A DNA stretch of 64,000 nucleotides from a bacterium BMS3Abin11 (lineage in GTDB: Bacteria > Pseudomonadota > Gammaproteobacteria > BMS3Bbin11): positions 16,219 to 80,218 of the forward strand of contig BDTD01000023.1 in assembly GCA_002897635.1 (NCBI GenBank), given 5' to 3'. Shown here in pieces: positions 39,140-50,143 of the stretch (positions are counted from its first letter, which is position 1; each line of letters opens with the position of its first letter). Below the pieces are notes generated by a model, which did not search any database, was not told the DNA's origin, and saw only the letters and a program-made list of their open reading frames with translations. A program made the translations under genes and the position numbers.

Positions 39140-39601
39140 ATGGACAGGCTGGAAAAGAAATTAAACGATATGTTTGAGCCGGTTGTTGAATCAATGGCTT
39201 ATGAACTTGTTGGCGTTGAGCTGACGAGTAGTGGTAATGGTACGGTTCTGCGTATATATATTGATGCAGAAAAGGGGATAACAGTAGAGGATTGTCAGGC
39301 GGTCAGCTATCAGATCAGTGGCATACTTGATGTTGAAGACCCCTTGCAAAATCGTTACACACTGGAGGTTTCATCACCAGGCCTGAACAGGCCGTTGATT
39401 AAACCTGAACATTTTAAGCAGTTTACAGGTGAATTAGTAAAAATACGCAGTACTGAAGCTGTTCTTGGAAGAAAAAACTTCAAGGGTGTACTTGAATCAT
39501 TTGATGGAAAAAACCTGTTTGTTGCGGTCGACAATGAAGAATATAAAATACCTCTTGATATAGTCGAAAAAGCAAATCTGGTACCTGTATTGGATAGTTA
39601 G
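39140..39601 (+). CDS. rimP: Ribosome maturation factor RimP
   Basis: A 153-residue, two-domain 30S assembly factor. The N-terminal alpha/beta domain contains YELVGVEL...LRIYIDAEKGITVEDC and the junction VSSPGLNRPL, and the C-terminal SH3-like domain spans ~85-150. It is the first protein gene of the nusA-infB operon and precedes nusA by 11 bases. Confidence 0.96.
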   Translation: MDRLEKKLNDMFEPVVESMAYELVGVELTSSGNGTVLRIYIDAEKGITVEDCQAVSYQISGILDVEDPLQNRYTLEVSSPGLNRPLIKPEHFKQFTGELVKIRSTEAVLGRKNFKGVLESFDGKNLFVAVDNEEYKIPLDIVEKANLVPVLDS

Positions 39602-39612
39602 CGAGGCTTGTT

Positions 39613-41109
39613 ATGCAAAATGAAATTCTCATGATGGCTGATGCCGTCTCACGCGAGAAAGGACTTGAAAAAGAAGTCATATTTCAGGCAATTGAGGCGG
39701 CACTGGCAGCGGCGACGTGTAAGCTCAATCCACTGGATATCGATGCCAGGGTAGAGATCGACAGAAATACGGGCGCATATCAAAGCTTTCGTATATGGGA
39801 GATTATTGATGATGAATCGCTTGAAGATGGGCAGGGTCTTGAGTATCCCGACAAACAGCTGTTGCTTAGTTCAACTAAAGAAGACTACCCTGAATTAGTC
39901 GCCGGTGATGTAATAGAAGAAAGCATCGAACCAATGGTATTTGGTAGAATTGCCGCCCAGGCAGCCAAGCAGGTAATTATGCAGAAAGTTCGCGAGGCTG
40001 AACGCGAACAAATCGTCAGAGATTTTGAAGGTCGTCAGGGGGAGATGGTCACCGGTATTGTAAAAGGCATGGAACGCGGTGATGCTATCGTCGAAATTAA
40101 TGGCACGGAAGCACTGTTACCCAAGCGGAATATGATTCCGAGAGAAGGACTGCGCAAAGGTGATCGAATAAGGGCGATTCTGGAAGAAGTTCGTTATGCA
40201 AACCGGGGGCCGCAGCTTTTACTTAGCCGGATTACCCCGGAATTACTGATTAAACTATTTGAGCTTGAGGTGCCGGAAGTCGGTGAGGGCCTGATTAAGA
40301 TTCACGGTGCAGCCAGAGATCCGGGTTCACGTGCAAAGATAGCAGTGCAATCCATGGATGGCCGAATTGATCCTGTTGGGGCCTGTGTAGGCATGCGTGG
40401 ATCGCGTGTACAAAGTGTATCGAATGAGATTGCTGGAGAGCGTGTTGACATTATTAAATGGTCGCCAGAAACCCCTGAATTTGTCATAAATTCACTGGCA
40501 CCGGCAGAAATCCTGTCCATCATGATTGATGAAGAAAATCATGCCATAGATGTTATTGTTGATGAGACCCAGCTTGCCCAGGCGATTGGGCGTAGTGGTC
40601 AGAATGTTCAGCTGGCTTCAAAGCTTACCGGCTGGGTGCTCAACGTCATGTCAGAAAGCGGTGCAGAAGAAAAAGGTCAGGGCGAAGCACAAAAATTAAT
40701 CGAGATGTTCTCCGCTCAGCTTGATGTGGATGAGGATGTCGCGATGATACTGGTACAGGAAGGTTTTACCTCTGTAATGGAAGTCGCTTATGTCCCCCGC
40801 CAGGAAATGGAGGCGATTGAAGAATTTGACGATACTTTGATTGACGAGTTGCGTAACCGTGCGGCGGATGCATTACTTACTTCAGCTATTGCTGAAGAAG
40901 AGGCTTTGCAAAATGCCAAACCGGATGCCGATCTGCTGGCGTTGGATGGGATGGATGAACATACAGCTAAAGTACTGGCAAACAGCGGTGTAATATCGCA
41001 GGAAGGACTGGCAGAGCTTGCCGTTGATGAATTGCTCGATATCCAGGAGATGGATGAAGAACGTGCCAAGCAGTTGATCATGACTGCAAGAGCCCCCTGG
41101 TTTGAGTAA
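39613..41109 (+). CDS. nusA: Transcription termination/antitermination protein NusA
   Basis: A 498-residue RNA polymerase-associated factor that modulates pausing, Rho-dependent termination and rRNA antitermination. The N-terminal polymerase-binding domain covers ~1-125, S1 ~135-200 (GEMVTGIVKGMERGDAIVEI), KH1/KH2 ~200-350 (GVCVGMRGSRVQSVSNEI, AIGRSGQNVQLASKLTGW), and two acidic helix-hairpin-helix repeats form the C-terminus. All domains are present (E. coli 495 aa). Confidence 0.98.
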   Translation: MQNEILMMADAVSREKGLEKEVIFQAIEAALAAATCKLNPLDIDARVEIDRNTGAYQSFRIWEIIDDESLEDGQGLEYPDKQLLLSSTKEDYPELVAGDVIEESIEPMVFGRIAAQAAKQVIMQKVREAEREQIVRDFEGRQGEMVTGIVKGMERGDAIVEINGTEALLPKRNMIPREGLRKGDRIRAILEEVRYANRGPQLLLSRITPELLIKLFELEVPEVGEGLIKIHGAARDPGSRAKIAVQSMDGRIDPVGACVGMRGSRVQSVSNEIAGERVDIIKWSPETPEFVINSLAPAEILSIMIDEENHAIDVIVDETQLAQAIGRSGQNVQLASKLTGWVLNVMSESGAEEKGQGEAQKLIEMFSAQLDVDEDVAMILVQEGFTSVMEVAYVPRQEMEAIEEFDDTLIDELRNRAADALLTSAIAEEEALQNAKPDADLLALDGMDEHTAKVLANSGVISQEGLAELAVDELLDIQEMDEERAKQLIMTARAPWFE

Positions 41110-41192
41110 AGCAGGTAAAGTATTACAGGACTAATAGAGTAGAATGAGCCGAGTTTTCGCAAATACCCTTGATGAGGGTAGAGAGATGAGTT

Positions 41193-43715
41193 ATGTCAGA
41201 GACCAATATTAAGAGTTTTGCACAGAAAATCGGTGTCGAGCCGGAGCATCTGTTGAAGCAGTTGACTGCAGCAGGCGTCAAGGGCAAAAAAGTTGGTGAT
41301 GATCTGACTAATGACGAGAAAATACTCCTGCTCAAGCACCTGAGCGGTGATGTTGATGCTGAATTACCAAAATCACGTAATAAGATTACGCTTAGTCGAA
41401 GAACATCCAGTGAAATTCGACAGACATCGCGTACGGGTAGCGCACATGCAGTACAGGTAGTTGTACGCAAGAAGCGCACATTCCTTAACAAGGGTGTAAT
41501 TGACGAGGTTCAGGCTAAAGAAGAAGAAAAGCTCAGGCTGGAGAGAGAAGCAGAAGAAAGAAAACAGGCTGAGATCAATGCAACTAAAGAAGCTGAAATT
41601 CTAGCTAAAAAATCTGCAGAGGAAGAGGCTGCCAGGGCCAGGGCAGAAGCTGAGGCAGAAGTATCACGAAAGACTGAAGCTAAAAAAGCGGCGAAGGAAA
41701 AAGCCATAAAAGCGGCCAATGTTGACAGCACTGAAGAAACTAAAAAGAGTGCCGGTCCTCGACCGGGTAAACAGGCCCCAGCCAAAAAAGATAAGTCTGC
41801 CCGTCACAAGGATCATGGTGGCTTTGGTAAGGGACGAGAGCAACTTCATGTTGCTCCCGGTAAAGGTAAACGACGCAAGCCCAGGCGCCGTGGCAATCAG
41901 AAAGTCCAAACGAGCATCTCGGATCAGCACGTATTTGAAAAGCCAACAGAGCCCGTGATCTACGAGGTAGAGATACCTGAAACTATCACCGTTGCAGATC
42001 TCGCGGCAGCTATGTCTGTTAAAGCAGGCGAAGTGATTAAAGTTCTGATGGGTATGGGCATGATGGTTACCATTAACCAGATACTCGATAGCGATACGGC
42101 CACCCTGCTTGTTGAAGAAATGGGGCATATTGCAAAAGAGGCAAAAGCGGAAACACCTGAAGATATTTTCTCACAGATTAATGACGGTGAGCATGAACTT
42201 AAGCCACGTTATCCAATTGTTACGGTCATGGGCCATGTTGACCATGGCAAGACATCTCTACTGGATTATATTCGTGAAACACGTGTTGCCAGTGGTGAGG
42301 CAGGTGGAATTACCCAGCATATTGGCGCCTATCATGTTGAGACGCATGGTGGTATGACCTTCCTTGACACGCCGGGCCATGAGGCGTTTAGCGCCATGCG
42401 TGCGCGTGGTGCAGGTGCTACTGATATTGTTATTATCGTCGTTGCTGCTGATGACGGTGTAAAACCACAAACCATTGAAGCAATACACCATGCTCGCACT
42501 GCAGGCGTCCCAATTGTAATCGCTATCAACAAAATTGATAAGGAAGGTGCCGACCCTGAGCGGGTGAAGTCAGAATTGAGCTCTCATGATGTCTTTGTAG
42601 AGGATTATGGCGGGGATGTTATGTCAGTTGCCGTTTCTGCACATACTGGAGAAGGGGTGGATGCATTGCTTGAAAGTGTGCTGCTGACATCAGAGATACT
42701 GGAATTACAGGCCCCTGTAACAGGACCTATGAAAGGAATGGTCGTTGAAGCGCGACTTGATAAGGGCCGAGGTCCAGTGGCGACTGTTCTTGTACAGAGC
42801 GGGACATTACACAAGGGCGACATTGTAATTGCAGGTCAGGAAAGCGGAAAGGTGCGTGCCATGTATAATGATGCTGGCAGGGTAATCAAGCAGGCAGGGC
42901 CGTCAATCCCAGTCGAGCTGCTTGGTTTATCCGGTGTTCCTACGGCAGGTGATGAGGTGCTGGTGGCGAGTGATGAACGACAGGCGCGCGAGATTGCTAT
43001 GTACCGCAAAAGTAAGGCCAAGGAATCGAAACTGGCACGCCAACAGGCAAGCAAGCTGGAAAACATTTTCCAGAATATGGAAGATTCGCAGAGCGAAAAG
43101 AAGACTCTCAATCTGCTGGTGAAGGCAGATGTGCAGGGTTCAGTGGAAGCGCTTAGCCAGGCATTGGAGAAAATGTCTTCTGATGAAGTCAAAGTCATTG
43201 TTGTTCATGGGATGGTTGGCGGTATTTCTGAATCAGATGTGAATCTGGCTCTGGCATCGGAGGCAATCATCATTGCTTTTAATGTCCGTGCTGATATGAC
43301 CGCCAGAAAACTAATCGAAAATGAGGGTGTTGAGGTTTATTACTATAAGGTAATTTATGATGCAGTTGATCAGGTGAAGGCCGCTATTGAAGGGATGTTA
43401 TCGCCCGAAATTAAAGAAACGATTACCGGTCTGGCAGAAGTGCGGGATGTATTCATGGTTTCAAAGGTTGGCGCGATTGCAGGTTGTATGGTGATCGAGG
43501 GTTCAATCAAACGTAACAACCCGGTTCGGGTATTACGGGATAATGTTGTTATCTTCGAAGGTAAACTCGATTCCTTACGCCGCTTTAAAGAGGATGTGAA
43601 TGAGGTCAAATCAGGTCTTGAATGCGGTATCGGGGTGAAAAACTACAACGACATTAAGGTCGGTGACCAGATTGAAGTGTTTGAGGTCATCGAAACAAAA
43701 AGAACACTCGATTAG
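41193..43715 (+). CDS. infB: Translation initiation factor IF-2
   Basis: An 840-residue GTPase that places fMet-tRNA on the 30S subunit. An N-terminal IF2_N domain (1-50) is followed by the IF2-associated block around [13 protein letters not shown], a long Lys/Glu/Ala charged linker (~110-250), and the G domain with [16 protein letters not shown] and NKID. C-terminal beta-barrel and tRNA-binding domains complete it. It starts 83 bases after nusA with GAGG upstream. The initiator tRNA it uses is encoded at the head of the same operon. Confidence 0.98.
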   Translation: MSETNIKSFAQKIGVEPEHLLKQLTAAGVKGKKVGDDLTNDEKILLLKHLSGDVDAELPKSRNKITLSRRTSSEIRQTSRTGSAHAVQVVVRKKRTFLNKGVIDEVQAKEEEKLRLEREAEERKQAEINATKEAEILAKKSAEEEAARARAEAEAEVSRKTEAKKAAKEKAIKAANVDSTEETKKSAGPRPGKQAPAKKDKSARHKDHGGFGKGREQLHVAPGKGKRRKPRRRGNQKVQTSISDQHVFEKPTEPVIYEVEIPETITVADLAAAMSVKAGEVIKVLMGMGMMVTINQILDSDTATLLVEEMGHIAKEAKAETPEDIFSQINDGEHELKPRYPIVTVMGHVDHGKTSLLDYIRETRVASGEAGGITQHIGAYHVETHGGMTFLDTPGHEAFSAMRARGAGATDIVIIVVAADDGVKPQTIEAIHHARTAGVPIVIAINKIDKEGADPERVKSELSSHDVFVEDYGGDVMSVAVSAHTGEGVDALLESVLLTSEILELQAPVTGPMKGMVVEARLDKGRGPVATVLVQSGTLHKGDIVIAGQESGKVRAMYNDAGRVIKQAGPSIPVELLGLSGVPTAGDEVLVASDERQAREIAMYRKSKAKESKLARQQASKLENIFQNMEDSQSEKKTLNLLVKADVQGSVEALSQALEKMSSDEVKVIVVHGMVGGISESDVNLALASEAIIIAFNVRADMTARKLIENEGVEVYYYKVIYDAVDQVKAAIEGMLSPEIKETITGLAEVRDVFMVSKVGAIAGCMVIEGSIKRNNPVRVLRDNVVIFEGKLDSLRRFKEDVNEVKSGLECGIGVKNYNDIKVGDQIEVFEVIETKRTLD

Positions 43716-43720
43716 TTGTA

Positions 43721-44092
43721 ATGCCTAGAGATTTTAGTCGTTCTGCTCGAGTCTCCGAAGTAATTCAGCGAGAGGTTGCCAATATCGTCCAGAAGGGTAT
43801 GAATGACCCGCGTGCCGCCGCCGTCACTATTACCCACACCAGGATGACACGGGACATGTCCTCTGCACAAATTTATTTCGTCATGCAGGGCGAAAAACAG
43901 ACAATTAAAGAAACTGAAAAAGTGCTCAATAAAGCTGCCAGTTTTATTCGTCATGAGCTTGCCGGCTGTATCGAACTCCGATACATCCCGAAATTACATT
44001 TTGCATACGACCATTCTATTGAACGCGGTCTGCGTGTCGGTAAATTGATTGATGACCTTATGCTCAATGAACAGGATAAAAATAAAGAGTGA
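43721..44092 (+). CDS. rbfA: Ribosome-binding factor A
   Basis: A 123-residue KH-fold protein required for 16S 5'-end maturation and cold adaptation. The family pattern R..RVSEVIQREVANIVQKGMNDPR, VTITHTRMTRDMSSAQIYF and LRYIPKLHFAYDHSIERG is clear. It begins 5 bases after infB, and its stop overlaps the truB GTG. Confidence 0.97.
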   Translation: MPRDFSRSARVSEVIQREVANIVQKGMNDPRAAAVTITHTRMTRDMSSAQIYFVMQGEKQTIKETEKVLNKAASFIRHELAGCIELRYIPKLHFAYDHSIERGLRVGKLIDDLMLNEQDKNKE

Positions 44093-45000
44093 GCAGACGT
44101 TCACAGCGCCAACTCGACCCGGTGGATGGCATCTTGCTGTTAGACAAGTGTCTGGGTATCTCTTCTAACAGGGCCCTGCAGCAGGTCAAACATCTGTTCA
44201 ATGCCAGAAAAGCAGGCCATACAGGAAGTCTTGATCCTCTTGCCAGTGGTCTACTTCCGCTGTGTTTTGGAGAGGCGACTAAACTAAGCCAGTACCTGCT
44301 GGATTCCGACAAACGTTATCTGACCACCTTCAAGCTCGGAGAAACAACGACTACCTGCGATGGTGAAGGTGATGTCATTTCTCAGAAAACAGTGAACGTC
44401 TCCAGTCAGCAGCTAGAGTTAGTGCTGAATAAATACAAGGGTGTTATTAAGCAGGTTCCGCCTATGTATTCGGCATTGAAGAAAAATGGCCAGCCCCTGT
44501 ATAAACTTGCCAGAAAGGGTATAGAAGTTAAACGCAAACCACGCTCAGTTGAAATCTTTGATTTATCACTACTGGCATTCGATGCTGAATTGCTTACTCT
44601 GGACGTCCATTGCTCTAAAGGTTTCTATATTCGTAGCCTTGCTTTCGATATTGGTGAAGGCCTGGGCTGTGGTGCACATGTCACTGAATTGAGAAGGACA
44701 GCTGCCGGTAAATTTGATGTCAGAGATGCAGTAAAACTTGAACAGCTGCAGGAAATGGACGATCAGCGGCGTCTGCAACAATTGTTGCCGGTAGATGCCG
44801 GTATAGACGATATGCCACGGGTTAGCCTTGCACAAGATGCCTGGCAGTATTTTAGACAGGGTCAAATGGTGCGTGCAGATGATGTTCCGCAAGCCGGCCT
44901 GGTGCGTGTGTATAGTGAAAATGGGTGTTTTACTGGTATAGGAGAGGCCCTGGAAGACAGGCAAATAAAGCCCAAAAGACTCCTCTGTACAAATAGTTAA
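44089..45000 (+). CDS. truB: tRNA pseudouridine(55) synthase TruB
   Basis: A 303-residue enzyme that makes Psi55 in the T-loop of tRNAs. The catalytic Asp is in HTGSLDPLASGLLPLC. KRY.TTFKLGETTTTCDGEGDV, VPPMYSALKKNGQPLYKLARKG and YIRSLAFDIGEGLGCGAHV are typical. The start is GTG 44089, overlapping rbfA by four bases. A PUA domain occupies the C-terminal ~70 residues. Confidence 0.97.
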   Translation: MSRRSQRQLDPVDGILLLDKCLGISSNRALQQVKHLFNARKAGHTGSLDPLASGLLPLCFGEATKLSQYLLDSDKRYLTTFKLGETTTTCDGEGDVISQKTVNVSSQQLELVLNKYKGVIKQVPPMYSALKKNGQPLYKLARKGIEVKRKPRSVEIFDLSLLAFDAELLTLDVHCSKGFYIRSLAFDIGEGLGCGAHVTELRRTAAGKFDVRDAVKLEQLQEMDDQRRLQQLLPVDAGIDDMPRVSLAQDAWQYFRQGQMVRADDVPQAGLVRVYSENGCFTGIGEALEDRQIKPKRLLCTNS

Positions 45001-45111
45001 TTGGAAATATTTAGCTAATGATTATTAGTAAAAACAAGATGTAATAAAGTAAACTTAAAGTATATAATTGCTACATGTAGAGTATTTTAGAATCTACTAA
45101 TTAGATAGCAG

Positions 45112-45255
45112 CCGTCATTGCACCCTATGGGTATTTCCTGCAGGATGGGGCTGCGCCACCATCCTTACGGCCACGATCACCGCAGCGCGGCAATCTCTTT
45201 GATTAGGATCAAACGGATAGAGATTTTTTCGTCTCTTCATTCCTCGCAATGACGG
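45112..45255. repeat. ~144-bp inverted-repeat-bounded intergenic element
   Basis: CCGTCATTGC at 45112-45121 is exactly inverted at 45246-45255. Inside are GCGCGGCAATCTC and TTCCTCGCAATGACG-type strings, familiar from widespread bacterial intergenic palindromes of the 'CGTCATTGCGAGG' kind. The rest of the truB-rpsO gap (45001-45391) is an A+T-rich stretch to the left and a promoter to the right, with no gene. Confidence 0.6.
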
Positions 45256-45300
45256 GCAACATAAGCTTCACTAAAATTCAGCATTTTACATATATTAGTA

Positions 45301-45329
45301 TTGAGGAATACACGACACACAGGTAGAAT
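45301..45329 (+). promoter_or_regulatory. Promoter of rpsO-pnp
   Basis: TTGAGG at 45301-45306 and TAGAAT at 45324-45329 with a 17-base spacer. Downstream is a tandem duplication of CCAGTAAGGAT (45352-45373), then the rpsO ribosome site. In E. coli rpsO also has its own promoter. Confidence 0.6.
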
Positions 45330-45391
45330 ACGCGGGTTTTATTGACTGTAACCAGTAAGGATCCAGTAAGGATCAATCAGAGAGGAAGAAA

Positions 45392-45661
45392 ATGGCCTTG
45401 AATGCAGAAGCAAAGGCGAAGATTGTTGAAGAATATCAGACCGGAACAACAGATACCGGTTCGCCAGAAGTACAGGTTGCCCTGATGACCGCACGGATCA
45501 CTGATTTGACCGGCCATTTTAAAGAGCATATCCATGATCATCATTCACGACAGGGTTTGTTGCGTCTGGTAAGCAAGCGTCGCAAGTTGCTTGATTATCT
45601 CAAAAGCCGCGATTCAGAACGTTATCGTAATTTGATCTCACGTCTGGGTCTGCGTAAGTAA
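45392..45661 (+). CDS. rpsO: 30S ribosomal protein S15
   Basis: An 89-residue primary 16S-binding protein (same length as in E. coli). The sequence [30 protein letters not shown] and [14 protein letters not shown] is near universal. GAGAGGAAG precedes the ATG. S15 commonly represses its own translation by binding its mRNA leader. The leader here is ~55-60 bases and no pseudoknot was verified. Confidence 0.98.
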   Translation: MALNAEAKAKIVEEYQTGTTDTGSPEVQVALMTARITDLTGHFKEHIHDHHSRQGLLRLVSKRRKLLDYLKSRDSERYRNLISRLGLRK

Positions 45662-45731
45662 TCGTAGGTCTACTACGACACAACTCAGTGTAATTAAGTC
45701 AGCCGGACAGTATCCGAGTAGAGGGTGAATT

Positions 45732-47828
45732 TTGAAAAAGGTAAGCAAGTCATTTCAGTACGGTGAGCACACCGTTACGTTGGAAACAGGTGAAGTTGCA
45801 CGTCAGGCCGATGCTGCAATTATGGCAAGCATGGAAGATACGGTTGTTCTGGTCACAGTGGTTGGTGCAAAAAGTACCCGTCCCGGACAGGATTTCTTTC
45901 CACTTACAGTCGATTACCAGGAAAAAGTCTATGCAGCCGGTCGTATCCCGGGTGGTTTCTTCCGTCGTGAAGGTCGCCCCTCTGAAAAAGAAATTCTAAT
46001 CTGTCGTTTGATTGACCGACCTATGCGTCCTTTATTCCCAAAAGGATACATTAATGAAGTGCAAATCATCTGTACAGTCATTTCAATCAATCCTGATGTT
46101 GATCCCGATATCGTCGCTATGCTTGGTACCTCAGCGGCACTAGCCATCTCAGGACTGCCATTCAATGGCCCGGTCGGCTGTGCCCGTGTCGGCTACATCG
46201 ATGGTGAATATGTACTCAATCCCGGTAATGAAGCACTGAAAAGTTCAGACCTGGATCTGGTTGTTGCCGGCACTGAAAGTGCTGTTCTTATGGTTGAATC
46301 AGAAGCTAAAGTGCTATCTGAAGAAGTGATGCTTGGTGCCGTCATGTACGGCCATGAACAATCAAATATAGCCATTAATGCAATCCGTGAACTGGCAGCA
46401 GAAGTCAATACTGAACCACGTGATTTTGTGGCATTTGAGAAAGATGAAGCACTGGCTGAAAAAGTGACAGCGATCGGTGCAGCAGGTTTTGAAGAAGCCT
46501 ACAGCACAGCAGAAAAAATGTCTCGCCAGGATAAATGTTCTGTGGTTCGTTGCCAGATCATGGATGAGCTGACAACTGAAGATACAACGCCCGAAGATGC
46601 TGAAAAGATCTCCGGTGCCATTAAAGGCCTTGAGAAATCAATCGTTCGCGGCCGTATCCTCGATGGTCAGCCGCGTATCGATGGTCGTGACACGCGAACT
46701 ATCCGTCCCATTACAATTCGTACCGGGGTATTGCCGCGTGCCCATGGCTCAGCCCTGTTTACCCGCGGTGAAACTCAGGCGCTGGTTGTCACTACACTGG
46801 GCACAGAGCGTGATGCACAGATTATTGATGCGCTGGAAGGCAGCTACCGCGACCCCTTCATGCTGCATTACAATTTTCCACCCTACTCGGTAGGTGAAAC
46901 GGGTCGAGTAGGCAGCCCCAAACGTAGAGAAATTGGCCATGGTAAATTGGCCAAGCGTGCCATTGCCGCCGTCGTTCCGACTCTGGAAGAATTCCCATAT
47001 GTGATTCGCGTGGTATCTGAGATAACAGAAAGCAACGGTTCAAGCTCGATGGCTACGGTCTGTGGAGCATCACTTTCTTTGATGGATGCTGGTGTAAAAA
47101 CCAAAGCACCTGTTGCTGGTGTTGCCATGGGACTGATCAAAAACGGCGACAAGTTTGCCGTACTGTCAGACATCCTTGGTGATGAAGACCATCTGGGTGA
47201 CATGGATTTCAAAGTAGCCGGCACCGCCGAAGGAGTAACAGCGCTACAGATGGATATCAAGATCGAGGGCATTACGCGCGAAATCATGGAAATCGCTCTG
47301 AGTCAGGCGAAAGAAGGCCGTGAACATATCCTGGGTGAGATGGCTAAAATCATTGAAGCTCCGCGCGAAGAAATGTCTGATTATGCACCGCGCATTATTA
47401 CCCTGAAGATACCTACCGACAAGATTCGTGACGTCATTGGTAAAGGTGGCTCAACCATCCGCTCAATCTCTGAAGAGACTGGCGCCACGATTGACATTCA
47501 GGATGACGGTACGGTCAAGATTGGCTCAATCGACAATGCAGCCGGTCAGGAAGCGAAACGTCGCATCGAACAGATCACGGCTGATGTTGAAGTAGGAACA
47601 ATCTATGAAGGCAAGGTTGCCAAGCTAATGGACTTCGGTGCTTTCGTAACGATATTGCCGGGCAAAGACGGTCTTGTACACATATCACAGATCTCTCACG
47701 AGCGAGTAGAGAAAGTCAGCGACAAGCTTACTGAAGGTGATGTGATCAAGGTGAAGGTGCTTGAGGTTGATCGTCAGGGCCGCATACGCCTGAGCATGAA
47801 GGCCATCAGCAATGATGATGCTGCCTGA
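45732..47828 (+). CDS. pnp: Polyribonucleotide nucleotidyltransferase (PNPase)
   Basis: A 698-residue 3'-5' phosphorolytic exoribonuclease and degradosome component. It has two RNase PH-like domains, the second with the catalytic [16 protein letters not shown], plus C-terminal KH ([16 protein letters not shown]) and S1 ([28 protein letters not shown]) domains. The start is TTG at 45732 with GAGGGTG upstream. pnp is the last gene of the block, and its expression is typically autoregulated through its leader. Confidence 0.98.
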   Translation: MKKVSKSFQYGEHTVTLETGEVARQADAAIMASMEDTVVLVTVVGAKSTRPGQDFFPLTVDYQEKVYAAGRIPGGFFRREGRPSEKEILICRLIDRPMRPLFPKGYINEVQIICTVISINPDVDPDIVAMLGTSAALAISGLPFNGPVGCARVGYIDGEYVLNPGNEALKSSDLDLVVAGTESAVLMVESEAKVLSEEVMLGAVMYGHEQSNIAINAIRELAAEVNTEPRDFVAFEKDEALAEKVTAIGAAGFEEAYSTAEKMSRQDKCSVVRCQIMDELTTEDTTPEDAEKISGAIKGLEKSIVRGRILDGQPRIDGRDTRTIRPITIRTGVLPRAHGSALFTRGETQALVVTTLGTERDAQIIDALEGSYRDPFMLHYNFPPYSVGETGRVGSPKRREIGHGKLAKRAIAAVVPTLEEFPYVIRVVSEITESNGSSSMATVCGASLSLMDAGVKTKAPVAGVAMGLIKNGDKFAVLSDILGDEDHLGDMDFKVAGTAEGVTALQMDIKIEGITREIMEIALSQAKEGREHILGEMAKIIEAPREEMSDYAPRIITLKIPTDKIRDVIGKGGSTIRSISEETGATIDIQDDGTVKIGSIDNAAGQEAKRRIEQITADVEVGTIYEGKVAKLMDFGAFVTILPGKDGLVHISQISHERVEKVSDKLTEGDVIKVKVLEVDRQGRIRLSMKAISNDDAA

Positions 47829-47962
47829 TTATTGATCAACATTTTCAAAGTGTTGTAAAAGGGTAGAGTGCACAAATTAAAAGAGCACCTGTATCAGACA
47901 AAACAGACCGTCAGCTGATTCACTTTGATTGATTCTGAGGTTGGGCTGCCCACTCGAGTATT

Positions 47963-48316
47963 TCAATGGAGATCGCGGCGGGTATTAATATTGACATCGC
48001 GATCATCATTATCAAGACGAGGGTCACCACCTCGTCTATCCTGTCGACGATCTGAGCGACGAATAGTTCCTGTTGCACCAGTTGGTCCGACAATATTGCG
48101 CCCACCTACTACGGGCACTGCCTCAATTTCCTGGGTGGGAGTTTTTTCTTCCCGGGTAGTTGTAGTCTCTTCTACCGTCGTAGTGGTAGAGCCATACCGA
48201 TTCGTGGTTGTTGCAGTCGTTTCCTCTGTTTCGGCATGACTTGCTGTGATTACAAGCAGGCCGCTATAAAAAATTGTAAGTAGCAGGGTGCTTCTTTTAA
48301 TATAACTTACCTTCAT
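47963..48316 (-). CDS. Small exported Thr-rich protein, unknown
   Basis: A 117-residue protein with a clear signal peptide (MKVSYIKRSTLLLTIFYSGLLVITASHA, cleavage after AHA-like site ~28). The mature part is low complexity: a Thr/Glu tract (TEETTATTTNRYGSTTTTVEETTTTREE), a short VPVVGGRNIVGPTGATG segment, then an Arg/Asp-rich end. GGAG 10 bases before the ATG supports translation on this strand rather than the overlapping plus-strand frame. I recognise no family. It could be a periplasmic or surface linker protein. Confidence 0.6.
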   Translation of the reverse strand: MKVSYIKRSTLLLTIFYSGLLVITASHAETEETTATTTNRYGSTTTTVEETTTTREEKTPTQEIEAVPVVGGRNIVGPTGATGTIRRSDRRQDRRGGDPRLDNDDRDVNINTRRDLH

Positions 48317-48483
48317 CAGGCGTATTCTCCTATTCTATCTGTATGGGAATCTTCTCACATCGTTTTTATAAACACAGCACAATACAGCTATCTATATACC
48401 TTTCATCGTCATGCCAGAACTGACAGGCACCGAGCCAACTGCTGAAATACGGTTTTCTAAAAGGTGCTAAATTATTGTAAAGT

Positions 48484-49107
48484 TCAGGCTTTCACAGAGC
48501 GAAACCTGCCAGTAAGCAGTGGTGTCTTCTTCTGTACGGCAGGTATTCTGAGTAACATCAGAATTGAGAATAAAGCGAAATAAAGTAAAGGCTCCCGTAT
48601 ATCAGACTTCACCTGCCAGATGAAATGCGTTACTCCAAGAAAGGCCGCCAGATAAACCAGGCGATGTAAATTTTTCCAGTTTTTACCCATCCTGCGAATC
48701 ATAAACCGAGGTGATGTTACCGCCATGGAAAGTAAGATAAGGAAAGTGCTGAAGCCGACAATGATATAAGGATGCTCAGCAATATCTTCGACAATAAAAG
48801 GCCAGTCAAAATACTGATCAAGCCAGATATAGGTTAGAAAATGCAGACTGGCGTAGAAAAAAGTAAAAAGTCCCAGCATGCGGCGGAAGCGGACTAGTAT
48901 TGCCTGTCCGGTCAGTCTGCGTAGAGGTGTGATGGTCAGGGTAATGACCAGGAAACGTAAGGTCCATATGCCGGTAGTATTGGTAATCATCTCAATTGGG
49001 TTAGCACCCAGTTCATCGTTCAAGCCACGAAATAGCAGCAGGGAAAATGGCACCAGAGCCACCAAAAAAACAGTTATTTTTGCCAATGCGATTTGTTTGT
49101 TGGTCAT
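48484..49107 (-). CDS. msrQ: Heme-binding membrane subunit MsrQ of methionine sulfoxide reductase
   Basis: A 207-residue protein (E. coli MsrQ/YedZ 211) with six predicted spans and conserved heme-ligand His residues in FYASLHFLTY, NLHRLVYLAAFLGVTHF. It passes electrons from the quinone pool to periplasmic MsrP. GNTGIWTLRFLVITLTITPLR, seen here as TTGIWTLRFL.., is the family hallmark. It lies 8 bases downstream of msrP in the same direction. Confidence 0.95.
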   Translation of the reverse strand: MTNKQIALAKITVFLVALVPFSLLLFRGLNDELGANPIEMITNTTGIWTLRFLVITLTITPLRRLTGQAILVRFRRMLGLFTFFYASLHFLTYIWLDQYFDWPFIVEDIAEHPYIIVGFSTFLILLSMAVTSPRFMIRRMGKNWKNLHRLVYLAAFLGVTHFIWQVKSDIREPLLYFALFSILMLLRIPAVQKKTPLLTGRFRSVKA

Positions 49108-49115
49108 GGTAAGAA

Positions 49116-50102
49116 TTAAAAGAATTTTTTCATATCAAGGTCTTTATACATGCTGGCTACCTGTTTCGCATAACCGTTAAACATTAGAGTTTTTCTTTTG
49201 CGAAACTCACCCAGGCGTCTTTCTCTCGATTGGCTCCAGCGTGGATGGTCGACCTCAGGGTTGACGTTGGCATAAAATCCATATTCTTTCGGGGCCAGCA
49301 TCGCCCAGGTGGTTTCAGGTTGATTCTCGGTGAACTCAATCGAGACGATCGATTTGATACTTTTAAATCCGTACTTCCAGGGCACTATCAGGCGAATGGG
49401 TGCACCATTTTGATTAGGCATAACCTTTCCGTATAAACCAACGGCAAGTATGGCCAGCGGGTTCATAGCTTCATCCATGCGCAGGCCTTCGCGGTATGGC
49501 CAGTCCAGTCCGCTGCCGAACAAGGTGGGTTTCTGACCCGCCATACGCTTTGGATCATGCAGCGTTCTGAAGGAAATGTACTTTGCTTTTGATGTAGGTT
49601 TCAGATCCTTGATCAAGCTGGCTAGCGGGAAGCCGACCCAGGGCACAACCATTGACCAGGCTTCGACGCAGCGCAGACGATAAATACGTTCTTCCATCGG
49701 GTAGTGCTTGAGGATATCTTCCATATCAAGGGTCAGTGGTTTTTCTACTTCACCACTGACCGCAATGGTCCAGGGTTCAACCTTAAAGTTTTTGGCCATA
49801 CCGGCTGGACTGGATTTACTGGTACCGAATTCGTAAAAGTTATTATAGGTGGTGACGTCCTTATATGGAGTCAGTGTTTCATCTGTATTGAAGGGGCTTT
49901 TTATAAGATTACTGAATTTACTGGCAGCGTGGCTGACTTTTTGTGTCGCCAGCATGGATGTTAGGCCCAGGCCACTAGCGAATGCCAGTGTGGCACCACC
50001 CTGCAAAAAATGACGGCGTGACTGGTAGACCTCTTTACTGGTGATTTCACTGGGCTTGATATCACAGAATTGTTCAATATCATTGGACCGCTTTATTAGC
50101 AT
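49116..50102 (-). CDS. msrP: Periplasmic molybdenum protein-methionine-sulfoxide reductase MsrP
   Basis: A 328-residue Tat-exported molybdoenzyme (YedY) that repairs oxidised methionine in envelope proteins. The twin Arg signal [10 protein letters not shown] is at 29-38, and Cys145 in [11 protein letters not shown] is the molybdenum ligand. The start at 50102 is chosen for AAGGA 8 bases upstream; the frame is open 24 codons further but without similarity. msrP-msrQ is the standard pair, and moaC at 5 kb serves the same cofactor pathway. Confidence 0.95.
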   Translation of the reverse strand: MLIKRSNDIEQFCDIKPSEITSKEVYQSRRHFLQGGATLAFASGLGLTSMLATQKVSHAASKFSNLIKSPFNTDETLTPYKDVTTYNNFYEFGTSKSSPAGMAKNFKVEPWTIAVSGEVEKPLTLDMEDILKHYPMEERIYRLRCVEAWSMVVPWVGFPLASLIKDLKPTSKAKYISFRTLHDPKRMAGQKPTLFGSGLDWPYREGLRMDEAMNPLAILAVGLYGKVMPNQNGAPIRLIVPWKYGFKSIKSIVSIEFTENQPETTWAMLAPKEYGFYANVNPEVDHPRWSQSRERRLGEFRKRKTLMFNGYAKQVASMYKDLDMKKFF

Positions 50103-50143
50103 GGTGTTTTCCTTATATAATTTGCGGCCACCTCTATGATTTC

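Noticed and set aside
38961..39164. 67-codon frame across the tRNA remnant and terminator
   Set aside because: It reads through tRNA 3' sequence and the terminator into rimP, which is non-coding DNA.
47925..48239. Plus-strand frame overlapping the exported Thr-rich protein
   Set aside because: The minus-strand frame has a signal peptide and a ribosome site. The plus-strand product is Ser/Val/Arg low complexity produced by the Thr-rich codons opposite.
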